Part shown: piece by piece, positions 18,352 to 26,761 of the stretch
Position numbering within the stretch: the first letter of the stretch is position 1
How the letters are laid out: every line of letters begins with the position of its first letter
Assembly: GCA_938083445.1 (NCBI GenBank)
Contig: CALKCP010000022.1
Coordinates: forward strand, 1-64,000
Source of the DNA: an uncultured Ulvibacter sp.
GTDB lineage: Bacteria > Bacteroidota > Bacteroidia > Flavobacteriales > Flavobacteriaceae
Reading direction: 5' to 3'
Length of the DNA: 64,000 bases
Notes under the pieces: model-generated
Told to the model about the DNA's origin: nothing
Database searches by the model: none
What the model saw: only the letters and a program-made list of their open reading frames with translations
Translations under genes and position numbers: made by a program

Positions 18352-19059
18352 CTAGTTATCTTCGCTACTCTCAATAGCAATTACCGTAGATGCTGATGGA
18401 AGTATACCTGTTTTAAAGTTCGGGTTATTGGTATCATAATCGAAAAGAGTTACCGAAGCAATAGCTTTATTTTTGGTTATCTTATTTTGTGCGATTACTA
18501 CCTTTTTTAATTTTTTAGATGTTGAAAACGCTGCAGGGAGTTCTCCTGTGATAGCATTGTCAAAAACATTAAATATTTCCAAGTTAGATAAATTGCTAAA
18601 TTCGGCAGGAATTGTTCCGCTTAGTTTATTGCTACTTAAATGGAGTGCTTTTAATGATTTAAGCGTATTTATCGAAGCAGGAATGCTGCCATCAATTTGG
18701 TTCGTGTTTATTGCAAGGAATTCTAAGTTACTCAGCAAACCAATTTCCGTAGGTAGTGCGCCGTGTATTTTATTAAATGACAGTTCCAAATATGTTAGGT
18801 TTTTCAAGTCACCAATTGATGAAGGCAAGACCCCTTCAAGGTTGTTAAAAAGTAAATTGATTTCAGTTACTTTGTTTTTTTTCACGGTGATTCCATGCCA
18901 ATTGCTTACTGGTTCATTAATATCCCAAGTATGAATCCAGTTTTCACCATTTAAAGCCGAAAACATATCTAGTAATGCTTGTTCTTCTTTTTGACTTACT
19001 TGTGCAACAAGTGCAATGCTTAAAAAAGAGAATGTGATGCTAAGAAGTAGGTTTTTCAT
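18352..19059 (-). CDS. Exported leucine-rich repeat protein
   Basis: The 235-residue protein has a signal peptide (cleavage near 'ALVAQ') followed by 'LLDMFSALNGENWIHTWD', the cap typical of bacterial plant-type LRR proteins. Five or so LRR units follow with the pattern LxxLxxLxLxxNxIxGxIPxxI (for example 'LKSLKALHLSSNKLSG'). The C-terminus is short and lacks a recognisable T9SS sorting domain. Such proteins usually mediate binding; no ligand can be inferred. The upstream spacer contains a 17-bp sequence repeated before cvfB. Confidence 0.85.
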   Translation of the reverse strand: MKNLLLSITFSFLSIALVAQVSQKEEQALLDMFSALNGENWIHTWDINEPVSNWHGITVKKNKVTEINLLFNNLEGVLPSSIGDLKNLTYLELSFNKIHGALPTEIGLLSNLEFLAINTNQIDGSIPASINTLKSLKALHLSSNKLSGTIPAEFSNLSNLEIFNVFDNAITGELPAAFSTSKKLKKVVIAQNKITKNKAIASVTLFDYDTNNPNFKTGILPSASTVIAIESSEDN

Positions 19060-19079
19060 AATACCGATATAATTTTTTT

Positions 19080-19096
19080 CCTATAATAGAATGTAA
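19080..19096 (+). repeat. 17-bp intergenic repeat, copy 1
   Basis: CCTATAATAGAATGTAA occurs here, upstream of the LRR gene, and again at 23153-23169 before cvfB. Both copies are intergenic and identical over exactly 17 bp. Confidence 0.6.
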
Positions 19097-19151
19097 ACTA
19101 CGTCTTTTTATTGATAATATGCAAATTTATCCGATTAAAAGCACAAAATAA

Positions 19152-19802
19152 TTAATTTTCAGCATTTGATAGCTGTAGCAAAAACTCCTTATTTACCTCG
19201 TGAACTCCATTAAACACCTCAATTTGAAGGCGTTTTCCGAAAAGATCGTCTCCTTTTATTTTTTCTTCAGTGATACGCGCTTCATTGATATATTGATCTT
19301 TAGAGCCATATAAATAAGTTACAACTGTGCTAGATGGCATATAATTAAAACTTGCTTTGGTTAATTCTTTTGGAATGCCTCCAGAATGAAGTACTAGGTG
19401 ATCACATTTAATTTTTCTGCTCGAAAGCCATCTCGTAGCAATTGAAACCCCCTGAGAATATCCGAGAACAATTAGATTTGGAGCGCTATCTATTTTTTCA
19501 GTTTTAAAAACTTGGTCCACGTAGGCCAAAACATTTTCAGTTTCTAAGACCGTGTTTTCTCTAGTTAACCAGGATGCACCTACATGTTTGAAACTCTCTC
19601 CTTGATAATATTTAGAGGGTGCTTGGGGAGCAATAATAAAATTTTCAGCAGCATCAAGTTGAGCAAAGTGATGAATAAAGTAACGGCTTAAGTAGCCCAT
19701 TCCATGAAAAACAAGCCATACATTTTTGGTTTTTGGAGAGAATGTATTAAGCGTATCATAGGTATTTGTAGTTGTGTAAGAAACTTTTTTTTCAGCAGTC
19801 AT
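19152..19802 (-). CDS. Alpha/beta hydrolase (carboxylesterase/phospholipase-like)
   Basis: The 216-residue product starts at ATG 19802; a longer frame to 19949 would overlap the divergent thioesterase gene and is not credible. It has the esterase layout: 'VWLVFHGMGYLSRYF' near the N-terminus, nucleophile elbow 'VLGYSQGVSIATRW' (GxSxG), acid region 'YLYGSKDQYI' and a terminal His in 'FNGVHEVNKE'. No signal peptide is seen, so it should be cytoplasmic. Only 43 nt separate it from the divergent hotdog thioesterase of the menaquinone cluster. The substrate is unknown; it could be an acyl-ester hydrolase. Confidence 0.8.
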   Translation of the reverse strand: MTAEKKVSYTTTNTYDTLNTFSPKTKNVWLVFHGMGYLSRYFIHHFAQLDAAENFIIAPQAPSKYYQGESFKHVGASWLTRENTVLETENVLAYVDQVFKTEKIDSAPNLIVLGYSQGVSIATRWLSSRKIKCDHLVLHSGGIPKELTKASFNYMPSSTVVTYLYGSKDQYINEARITEEKIKGDDLFGKRLQIEVFNGVHEVNKEFLLQLSNAEN

Positions 19803-19845
19803 TTTATGGGTCCATTTTGTATTATTGTAAAAGTAAAGCATTCCA

Positions 19846-20265
19846 ATGAAGAACACTAAAGAAGAATTGATTGCCGGTTGCAACAAAATGTGTAAAAATA
19901 CACTGATGGAGACCTTGTCAATTGAATTTGTAGACATCACCGATACCACTTTAGTTGCAAGAATGCCAGTTACCCCAAAGGTACATCAGCCAGATGGCGT
20001 ACTTCACGGTGGTGCATCTGTAGCTTTAGCCGAAAGTGTTGGTAGTGCAGGGGCATTTGTATTTCTAAACTCGGAAGATTCTGTAATTCGTGGCATTGAA
20101 ATATCCGCGAATCACGTTAGAAGTGTTAAAGATGGATTTGTGTATGCAAAAGCAAGTATTTTACACAAAGGACGGACGACCCAGTTGTGGCAGATCCGAA
20201 TCACAAACGAAGCAGATGAATTAGTTTCTCTTGTCAAGTTAACGACTCTAACAATGACTAAGTAA
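19846..20265 (+). CDS. menI: PaaI-family hotdog thioesterase, probable DHNA-CoA hydrolase
   Basis: The 139-residue single-hotdog protein has the PaaI/YbgC-like motif 'HQPDGVLHGGASVALAESVGS' (residues about 46-66), where the HGG loop and following Glu form the active site. It lies 6 nt before menF, and menD follows. Membership in the menaquinone cluster supports hydrolysis of 1,4-dihydroxy-2-naphthoyl-CoA, the step after MenB. The symbol is inferred from context, since the family also contains phenylacetyl-CoA and other thioesterases. Confidence 0.75.
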   Translation: MKNTKEELIAGCNKMCKNTLMETLSIEFVDITDTTLVARMPVTPKVHQPDGVLHGGASVALAESVGSAGAFVFLNSEDSVIRGIEISANHVRSVKDGFVYAKASILHKGRTTQLWQIRITNEADELVSLVKLTTLTMTK

Positions 20266-20271
20266 GTTTTG

Positions 20272-21339
20272 ATGGAAAATACCGAATTCCAAAAAAAGAT
20301 AAAAAACCATTTTAAAAGCAAGCTTCCGTTTGTACTTTATTGCCTTCCTGAGACAGAGTTTGTAACTGGGTATTTTCAAAAAAATAGCGAATGTTATGAT
20401 GCTAATTGTTTTTCTGAAAATGGTGTTGTAATGGCTCCTTTCGAATCTCAAAACAAAACAGTTTGCATACCTGCTAGTAAATCGGACGTTATAACGAGCC
20501 GGTTTTCGCGGCAACATTTTACACAAAATGATATTCCGATTGACGAAAGTGAAGAGGATTATAAAAAGCATATAGCACTCGTTGATACTGCAAAAAGAAG
20601 CATTAATAATAGAAAAGCAAATAAGATAGTGGTTTCACGGCGTAAGGAATTACCACTTAAAAATTTTGATCTGGTTACTTTGTTCCTTCGTTTGACTAGT
20701 TTATTTCCAGATACGTTTCGATACATATGGTTCCATCCAAAAACTGGATTGTGGTGCGGAGCGAGTCCCGAATTATTGCTTAAAACCGATGGCTTTTCTT
20801 TTACAACTATGGCTTTGGCCGGAACAAAAAAAATCATTGATGGAAAACCGCCCGATTGGACTAGCAAAGAAATTGAAGAACAAAAATATGTTCTTGATAC
20901 AATAGCTACGGTGTTACAGAAAGTAACGTCTGTTTTGAAAACATCAAGAACATATACGCATCAATCGGGTTCCATTGCACATTTGCGAACAGACATCACA
21001 GGAGTTTTGAAGAATAGGAAAGCTACCTTAGAGATTATAGCAAATAGATTGCATCCAACTCCTGCCGTATGCGGAATACCTCAGAAGGTTGCTAGAGATT
21101 TTGTTGTAGCTAATGAGGGATATGCGCGTGAATATTACACAGGTTACATTGGCCCCGTATCTAAAGATGACACCGATTCTCAATTATTTGTGAACCTGCG
21201 TTGCATGAAAATTTTAGACTCGAAGGCCTATGTATATGCAGGAGGAGGTATCACCGTTGGCTCCGACGTCGCCGATGAGTGGAATGAAACTAAAAATAAA
21301 TTACAAACGATGTTGCAAGTTCTTCAACCATTTCTCTAA
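20272..21339 (+). CDS. menF: Isochorismate synthase
   Basis: Starting at ATG 20272 (a TTG one codon earlier is less likely), the 355-residue protein is a chorismate-binding enzyme. Motifs are 'IWFHPKTGLWCGASPELLL', 'MALAGTKK', 'LRTDITG', 'LHPTPAVCGIPQKVA' and C-terminal 'AYVYAGGGITVGSDVADEW'. It isomerises chorismate to isochorismate, the entry to menaquinone synthesis. The N-terminal region is short, as usual in Bacteroidota. The order thioesterase-menF-menD with 6 and 31 nt gaps indicates an operon. Siderophore-type isochorismate synthases are similar, but the neighbours favour MenF. Confidence 0.92.
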   Translation: MENTEFQKKIKNHFKSKLPFVLYCLPETEFVTGYFQKNSECYDANCFSENGVVMAPFESQNKTVCIPASKSDVITSRFSRQHFTQNDIPIDESEEDYKKHIALVDTAKRSINNRKANKIVVSRRKELPLKNFDLVTLFLRLTSLFPDTFRYIWFHPKTGLWCGASPELLLKTDGFSFTTMALAGTKKIIDGKPPDWTSKEIEEQKYVLDTIATVLQKVTSVLKTSRTYTHQSGSIAHLRTDITGVLKNRKATLEIIANRLHPTPAVCGIPQKVARDFVVANEGYAREYYTGYIGPVSKDDTDSQLFVNLRCMKILDSKAYVYAGGGITVGSDVADEWNETKNKLQTMLQVLQPFL

Positions 21340-21370
21340 ATATAGCTAGCTATTTGTACCTTTGTCTTTA

Positions 21371-23038
21371 ATGAAGTTTTCAAGCAATATTCTCTCAAAT
21401 TCCATTACAAAATTATGTTTGGCTAATGAAATTGACCACGTTGTAATCTCTCCTGGTTCCAGAAATGCGCCGTTAATTATTGGTTTCACTCAGCAGTCAG
21501 ATTTTACATGTTTTAGTATTGTAGATGAACGGTGTGCTGCCTTTTTCGCCATTGGTTTGGCTCAGCAACTTAAAAAACCAGTAGCCCTTGTGTGCACATC
21601 AGGCTCTGCCTTATTAAACTACTATCCCGCTATTGCGGAAGCCTTTTACAGTGATATTCCTTTGGTGATAATATCTGCTGATAGGCCATCACACCTTATA
21701 GACATTGGCGACGGGCAAACCATTCGTCAAGAAAATGTTTTTAAAAATCATATCTTATACAGTGCAAATTGTAAAGACGGGGATGACCCATATGCCAATC
21801 AGATACTTATTGACAAAGCACTTAAGGTTGCGATCCATCAAAAGGGTCCAGTTCATATCAATGCACCTTTTTCCGAGCCATTGTACGAACAATCTTCGAA
21901 AACAGTTTTGAATAAATTTGAAATTGGTCGGCCAGATGCGAGCGCGACGAAAGCTTTCTCTGAAGATTTTGAAATACTTGCAAAAAAGTGGAATTCGAGT
22001 GGTCAGAAAATGATTCTAGTAGGTGTCTTGGATCCCGATAGTATCGAGCAGCGGTTTTTAGATATTTTAGCGAATGACGATAGTGTTATTGTGCTTACCG
22101 AGGTTACATCTAATCTTCATCATAATTCTTTTATTACAGCGATTGATCAGCTTATTGCGCCATTAAATGATAGCGGCTTTAATACATTGCGTCCTGAAAT
22201 TTTACTCACTTTCGGTGGAATGGTCGTGTCAAAAAAAATAAAAGCTTTTTTAAGAGAATATGGCCCACGTGAACATTGGCATATCGATGCTAAAAAAGCA
22301 TACGACACCTATTTTTGTTTAAAAGAGCACTTCAAGACAAGTCCGAATACATTCTTCACATTGTTTCTGCCTTTTGTAAAAGAAGTATCGAGTACTTATA
22401 AGAGCTCTTGGAGTAAATTGAAAGCGCACAGACGCGCTCGTCATACTATTTTTGGCGATGAGGTTGTCTATTCAGATTTCAAGGTGTTTTCTGAAATATT
22501 TAAAACAATACCATCACAATTCCAGCTGCAACTTGGCAATAGCGCTACCGTGCGTTATGCGCAGCTATTCGATTTAGATGTCTCACTTCGTGTATTTTGT
22601 AATCGAGGAACTAGCGGAATTGACGGAAGCCTTAGTACGGCTATTGGGGCTGCCTATGTCTCAAAACTACCCACGGTATTTGTAACAGGCGATTTAAGTT
22701 TTTTATACGACAGTAATGGTCTTTGGAACAATTACATACCTAATTCCTTCAGAATAATTTTAATAAACAATGGGGGTGGCGGTATATTCAGAATACTGCC
22801 TGGAGCAAAGAAAGCAGCGCATTTTACAGAGTTTTTTGAAACCAAACATGGTCTGTCAGCAACCCATTTATGTAAAATGTTCGGTATTGAATATACTTCA
22901 GCAAACGATGGTGCAGAAATGAAATTTCAATTATCAGGATTCTATGAAGAATCTAAAAGACCTAAACTGATTGAGATATTTACACCTTCAACTATGAATG
23001 ATCAAGTGCTAAATGATTATTTTAAGTATATTACCTAA
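21371..23038 (+). CDS. menD: 2-succinyl-5-enolpyruvyl-6-hydroxy-3-cyclohexene-1-carboxylate synthase
   Basis: The 555-residue thiamine-diphosphate enzyme shows MenD motifs 'VVISPGSRNAPLI', 'DERCAAFFAIGLAQ', 'CTSGSALLNYYPAI', 'SADRP' and the ThDP motif 'VTGDLSFLYDSNGLWNN'. It condenses isochorismate with 2-oxoglutarate-derived succinic semialdehyde. The start is ATG 21371; a -7-like TACCTTTG at 21357-21364 lies only 6 nt before it, so a second, nearly leaderless transcript is possible besides readthrough from menF. The spacer to cvfB (23039-23241) contains copy 2 of the 17-bp repeat. Confidence 0.95.
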   Translation: MKFSSNILSNSITKLCLANEIDHVVISPGSRNAPLIIGFTQQSDFTCFSIVDERCAAFFAIGLAQQLKKPVALVCTSGSALLNYYPAIAEAFYSDIPLVIISADRPSHLIDIGDGQTIRQENVFKNHILYSANCKDGDDPYANQILIDKALKVAIHQKGPVHINAPFSEPLYEQSSKTVLNKFEIGRPDASATKAFSEDFEILAKKWNSSGQKMILVGVLDPDSIEQRFLDILANDDSVIVLTEVTSNLHHNSFITAIDQLIAPLNDSGFNTLRPEILLTFGGMVVSKKIKAFLREYGPREHWHIDAKKAYDTYFCLKEHFKTSPNTFFTLFLPFVKEVSSTYKSSWSKLKAHRRARHTIFGDEVVYSDFKVFSEIFKTIPSQFQLQLGNSATVRYAQLFDLDVSLRVFCNRGTSGIDGSLSTAIGAAYVSKLPTVFVTGDLSFLYDSNGLWNNYIPNSFRIILINNGGGGIFRILPGAKKAAHFTEFFETKHGLSATHLCKMFGIEYTSANDGAEMKFQLSGFYEESKRPKLIEIFTPSTMNDQVLNDYFKYIT

Positions 23039-23152
23039 TACCCAACTTTAGGATACAATGCTCTTTTCTTGGCATTTGTTTATGGAAGAAAACAGGTCCT
23101 TTCGAGGAAGCTTTTTAGACTAGATTAATCACTTCGATTCTTTACAGTAATA

Positions 23153-23169
23153 CCTATAATAGAATGTAA
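23153..23169 (+). repeat. 17-bp intergenic repeat, copy 2
   Basis: Identical to CCTATAATAGAATGTAA at 19080-19096. It lies about 73 nt upstream of the cvfB start codon. Confidence 0.6.
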
Positions 23170-23228
23170 GAGCATTACTCGGGTTGGAAACGCCTTTTCA
23201 ATTTTAGAAATTTACAACTATAAAAAAC

Positions 23229-23236
23229 TATCTTTG
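23229..23236 (+). promoter_or_regulatory. -7 element before cvfB
   Basis: TATCTTTG is a full match to TAnnTTTG and ends 5 nt before the ATG, implying a very short or absent 5' leader. Confidence 0.45.
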
Positions 23237-23241
23237 CAGCT

Positions 23242-24078
23242 ATGATAAAAATTGGTGAATACAACACGCTTACTATCTTAAGGGATACAGATCCGGGCTT
23301 ATATTTAGGTGATGACGAAGAGAATGTGGTTTTACTTCCTCATAAGTATAAACCGGAACAATTTGAAATAGATGATGAAATTGAAGTTTACGTTTATCTC
23401 GACAATGAAGAGCGACCGATTGCAACAAACTTAGATCCATTTGTCACATTAAATAGTTTCAGTTATCTGTATTGCAGCGATGTCACCGATTACGGTGCAT
23501 TTATGGATTGGGGCCTTGAAAAACAACTTTTCGTTCCTTTCAAGGAGCAAGCTAGACCTATGAAAGCAGGGAACTGGTATATTATTTATATGTATTTAGA
23601 TGATTTGACAAATCGACTGGTTGGTTCTAGTAAAACAAATCGATTTGTTCAAAATGAAACACTTTCCGTAGAAGCATTTGAAGAAGTCAATATCCTTGTA
23701 ACCCACCTTACAGACAAGGGTGCAAATGTAATTATCAATGGTGTTCATAAAGGCCTTATTTATTTAGAAGATATATTTGAAGACATTCGCACTGGAGATC
23801 GAATGAAAGCCTATATCAAAAAAATTAGGGAAGACAATAAAATTGACATTGTGCTGCAAACTCCTGGCTACAGAAGTATTGAGCCCAATGCAAACTTCAT
23901 TCTTGAAGAATTAAAAGCTGCAGGTGGCTTTCTTCCGCTTCATGACAAAAGTGACCCAGACGCTATTAAAAATGAACTGGGAATGAGTAAAAAGAGTTTT
24001 AAGAAAGCAATAGGCACTTTATACAGAGACAAGCAGATTGTCCTAAAAGAGGGTGGTATCGAACTGGTGGTTGTATAG
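23242..24078 (+). CDS. S1 RNA-binding domain protein, CvfB family
   Basis: The 278-residue protein has tandem S1-like OB folds ('LGDDEENVVLLPHKY', 'YCSDVTDYGAFMDWGLEKQLFVPF', 'GANVIINGVHKGLIYLED') followed by a C-terminal winged-helix segment ('ALGMSKKSFKKAIGTLYRDK'-like, residues about 235-265). This architecture is that of the conserved virulence factor B/YitL family, which binds RNA; its exact task is unknown in Bacteroidota. It is cytoplasmic. It follows menD by 200 nt with its own -7 element, so it is probably transcribed separately. Confidence 0.85.
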   Translation: MIKIGEYNTLTILRDTDPGLYLGDDEENVVLLPHKYKPEQFEIDDEIEVYVYLDNEERPIATNLDPFVTLNSFSYLYCSDVTDYGAFMDWGLEKQLFVPFKEQARPMKAGNWYIIYMYLDDLTNRLVGSSKTNRFVQNETLSVEAFEEVNILVTHLTDKGANVIINGVHKGLIYLEDIFEDIRTGDRMKAYIKKIREDNKIDIVLQTPGYRSIEPNANFILEELKAAGGFLPLHDKSDPDAIKNELGMSKKSFKKAIGTLYRDKQIVLKEGGIELVVV

Positions 24079-24121
24079 AGAAAAGTAGAAAGACATTTTG
24101 CAATAAGCAATAAAAAATCAT

Positions 24122-24613
24122 TTAATACCTTCTGGCGCGATAAGGAGCGCAGCGCGGACAAAGACCATAAGGCGGACAAGGAGCCATTAGATCGAGCCCT
24201 CTAACTTCAACATAAACAGAGTTTTTGACTTTCGATGAACCATCTTTACTATATGAAGAGTTGCCGTAGGTTCGCGGCTGTAGATTCGTTATATCCCAAT
24301 TTGTTTGTAATCCATTAGAGGAGTTATTAACTGCATTCATCATATCTACGGGTTGCCAATAGTTCGAACTGCTCATTTTATAAGAATTGAGCGTAGCGGC
24401 AAACGTAGGGGTGTTATCGATATAATACGAACCCGATTTTACTTCTTTCTTATCAGACAATGAAAGGACGTTGCCAAATTCTGTAAGGATTTCAAATGAT
24501 GGAGCTTCCGATAGTGAGGTCGCATTAATAGTGAAATAACGAGTATCAAAATCAAATTGCCCATACGACAATAAGGGCAAAAGTATTAAGAGAAAAAGAA
24601 CTTGTTTTTTCAT
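24122..24613 (-). CDS. Small exported protein with Cys-rich C-terminal tail, unknown function
   Basis: I do not recognise the family. The 163-residue product has a clear signal peptide (MKKQVLFLLILLPLLSYGQ) and a beta-rich body ('TRYFTINATSLSEAP', 'SYYIDNTPTFAATLN'). The last 20 or so residues are unusual: 'APCPPYGLCPRCAPYRARRY' holds three cysteines and several prolines and ends strongly basic. It lies 33 nt downstream of the C1 peptidase on the same strand, so it may be co-expressed and may act in the periplasm or outside the cell. The cysteines could form disulfides or bind metal; this is inference only. Confidence 0.65.
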   Translation of the reverse strand: MKKQVLFLLILLPLLSYGQFDFDTRYFTINATSLSEAPSFEILTEFGNVLSLSDKKEVKSGSYYIDNTPTFAATLNSYKMSSSNYWQPVDMMNAVNNSSNGLQTNWDITNLQPRTYGNSSYSKDGSSKVKNSVYVEVRGLDLMAPCPPYGLCPRCAPYRARRY

Positions 24614-24646
24614 GTGTCTTTTAGAACAATAACCGCACCAATAAAA

Positions 24647-25768
24647 TTAAAGATTGAGTTTGTTAAATGTACTTTTTGGAACAGCATCCTTATGAACCAT
24701 AACGCTTATCGTTTTTAATCTCATATAGGCTTCACTAAAATAAACATACCCGCCGTTCGCCGTTCGTTTTTCATCCGTACCCCAACTATTTTTAACCCGA
24801 TAGTATTTGGTTCCGTTTTGATCTTTCAGTGAACCTGTGATATGCATTAAATGATCATCGGTTGTGGTATAATTCTCAAACTCGTCCTGACGGTATTCTT
24901 GTGTTATATTCATTTCGGGGTAAACGCCTTTTAGTGCATCCTTTATGTTTTCTGAATCTTTTGGAACTACAGCAACACCGTCCTTAGATGAAAACGACCG
25001 CTCACTCACATCGCAATCTAAGGCTACGGTAAACCCATTCTGAAGTGCATTATCAATAATTGCCATCATATCATCCAATGGAACGTTGTACATCATTCCA
25101 TTACTCCAGTTGTCTGGAATGTTTAATATGAACTCGCTGTAAAAAGGTTTATGATTAAAAGAGGTAATAGTAACGTAATCCTTGGCCTCAATCTTTGTCA
25201 TAGCTAAAAAAGACTGAGGGGTGTATTTCTTTCCTTCATATGTAAATGAAGTGGTATTTTTACCTAAATAAACATCTAAGACGGCGTCAAGAGCTTTAGT
25301 CGACTTTTTACTTAATTTCTTTCCAGGATTTGCGACATATGTTTTCACCATAGCTTCTAGTACAGCAACCATTTCGGCGTGATTGTGAGATTCTTCCGCA
25401 GTAAATAAACCGCTAAAAGCCTCCTGAGGTACCAAACCATAATCTCTAACCGAATTAATTACATCATGCGCCAGCCCACCTTCACTGAACTGTGCTTTTC
25501 CTTGTCGCATTATATAATTTTGGGCTTTCAAAGGATAGGTATTGCGAACAGTATACATTTCAGAGAGGTCTATAGACTTTCCTGTAAGCCTTATAATTTC
25601 AGACTCTAAAAAGGAGGATGTTGAAAAACTCCAACAAGTACCGGTCCGGCCTTGGCTAATTACTGGTGTCGCTTCAAGATTTTCCATTTCAGTAAATGTA
25701 TAAGGTTCCTGAGCTACTGCATTAGATGTCAAAAATAATATTCCGAAGAGAACTAATAGATTACGCAT
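24647..25768 (-). CDS. C1 papain-like peptidase (aminopeptidase C/bleomycin hydrolase type), exported
   Basis: The 373-residue protein begins with a signal peptide (cleavage near 'NAVAQ'). The papain-family catalytic residues are all visible: oxyanion Gln and Cys in 'QGRTGTCWSFSTSSFLE' (residues about 39-55), His in 'DDHLMHITG' and Asn in 'VKNSWGTDEK'. The spacing fits the bleomycin hydrolase/PepC branch, which is normally cytosolic. Export to the periplasm is therefore a feature of the Bacteroidota group. It may degrade peptides taken up from outside. It is transcribed divergently from menB. Confidence 0.9.
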   Translation of the reverse strand: MRNLLVLFGILFLTSNAVAQEPYTFTEMENLEATPVISQGRTGTCWSFSTSSFLESEIIRLTGKSIDLSEMYTVRNTYPLKAQNYIMRQGKAQFSEGGLAHDVINSVRDYGLVPQEAFSGLFTAEESHNHAEMVAVLEAMVKTYVANPGKKLSKKSTKALDAVLDVYLGKNTTSFTYEGKKYTPQSFLAMTKIEAKDYVTITSFNHKPFYSEFILNIPDNWSNGMMYNVPLDDMMAIIDNALQNGFTVALDCDVSERSFSSKDGVAVVPKDSENIKDALKGVYPEMNITQEYRQDEFENYTTTDDHLMHITGSLKDQNGTKYYRVKNSWGTDEKRTANGGYVYFSEAYMRLKTISVMVHKDAVPKSTFNKLNL

Positions 25769-25825
25769 GTTAGATATTTATAAATGAAGAATGATTTTTG
25801 AGATTTCTGCCTTCGCAGGAATGTT

Positions 25826-25833
25826 TATCTTTG
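25826..25833 (+). promoter_or_regulatory. -7 element before menB
   Basis: TATCTTTG matches TAnnTTTG. It lies 17 nt before ATG 25851 and inside the open frame that extends back to 25791, which argues that the upstream ATG is not the start. Confidence 0.5.
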
Positions 25834-25850
25834 ATGTAAATTTAAGAATT

Positions 25851-26690
25851 ATGAGTCAACCAAACTGGAAAACTGCCAAAGAATACACAGACATCACTTA
25901 TAAAAAAGCAGATGGTGTTGCCAGAATAGCATTTAATCGTCCAGATGTTCGAAATGCTTTTAGGCCTAAAACTACTGCCGAACTTCTGGATGCGTTCCAC
26001 GATGCTCAGGAAGATATAAATATTGGCGTCATTTTACTATCGGCTGAAGGTCCGTCTTCGAAGGATGGCGTCTATAGTTTTTGCAGTGGAGGTGATCAAA
26101 AGGCTAGGGGACATCAAGGCTATGTTGGGGAAGATGGCTATCATCGATTGAATATTTTAGACGTACAGCGGTTGATTCGGTTTATGCCAAAGGCCGTGAT
26201 TTGTGTTGTCCCAGGTTGGGCAGTAGGCGGAGGTCATAGTTTACACGTAGTTTGTGATCTTACATTAGCGAGTAAGGAACACGCCATATTTAAACAAACA
26301 GATGCCGATGTAACTAGTTTCGATGGGGGGTATGGAAGTGCCTACTTAGCAAAAATGGTAGGGCAGAAGCGCGCACGCGAAATATTTTTCCTCGGAAGAA
26401 ATTACAGTGCACAAGAAGCGTTTGAGATGGGCATGGTAAATGCGGTAATCCCTCACGCTGAACTTGAAGATACTGCTTTTGAATGGGCACAGGAAATAAT
26501 AGCAAAATCACCCACTTCTATAAAGATGCTAAAGTTTGCCATGAACCTTACAGACGACGGTATGGTAGGTCAGCAAGTTTTTGCTGGAGAGGCCACACGA
26601 CTTGCTTATATGACAGAGGAAGCTAAAGAAGGAAGGGATGCATTCCTTGAAAAGCGCAAGCCTAACTTCGACAAGAAATGGTTGCCTTAA
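25851..26690 (+). CDS. menB: 1,4-dihydroxy-2-naphthoyl-CoA synthase
   Basis: From ATG 25851 the product is 279 residues, the usual MenB length, and begins 'MSQPNWKTAKEYTDI'. Crotonase-fold motifs are present: 'IAFNRPDVRNAFRPKT', 'FCSGGDQKARG', 'VVPGWAVGGGHSLHVVCDLT', 'DADVTSFDGGYGSAYLA' and 'FFLGRNYSAQEA'. It closes the naphthoquinone ring of o-succinylbenzoyl-CoA. The gene is separated from menD by cvfB and two unrelated minus-strand genes and has its own promoter. menA, menC and menE are not in the window. Confidence 0.96.
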   Translation: MSQPNWKTAKEYTDITYKKADGVARIAFNRPDVRNAFRPKTTAELLDAFHDAQEDINIGVILLSAEGPSSKDGVYSFCSGGDQKARGHQGYVGEDGYHRLNILDVQRLIRFMPKAVICVVPGWAVGGGHSLHVVCDLTLASKEHAIFKQTDADVTSFDGGYGSAYLAKMVGQKRAREIFFLGRNYSAQEAFEMGMVNAVIPHAELEDTAFEWAQEIIAKSPTSIKMLKFAMNLTDDGMVGQQVFAGEATRLAYMTEEAKEGRDAFLEKRKPNFDKKWLP

Positions 26691-26761
26691 CCTTCTATCT
26701 TTCAAAATCAGAAATTTATAGCGAGGAGTAGAACCGAATAAAGCGAATAGGTGTCCATAAA

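Noticed and set aside
19803-19949. N-terminal extension of the alpha/beta hydrolase frame
   Set aside because: It would overlap the divergent thioesterase start by about 100 nt and adds no hydrolase motif; ATG 19802 fits better.
25791-25850. Upstream start for menB at 25791
   Set aside because: A -7 element lies inside this segment and MenB proteins begin at the MSQPNWK position.
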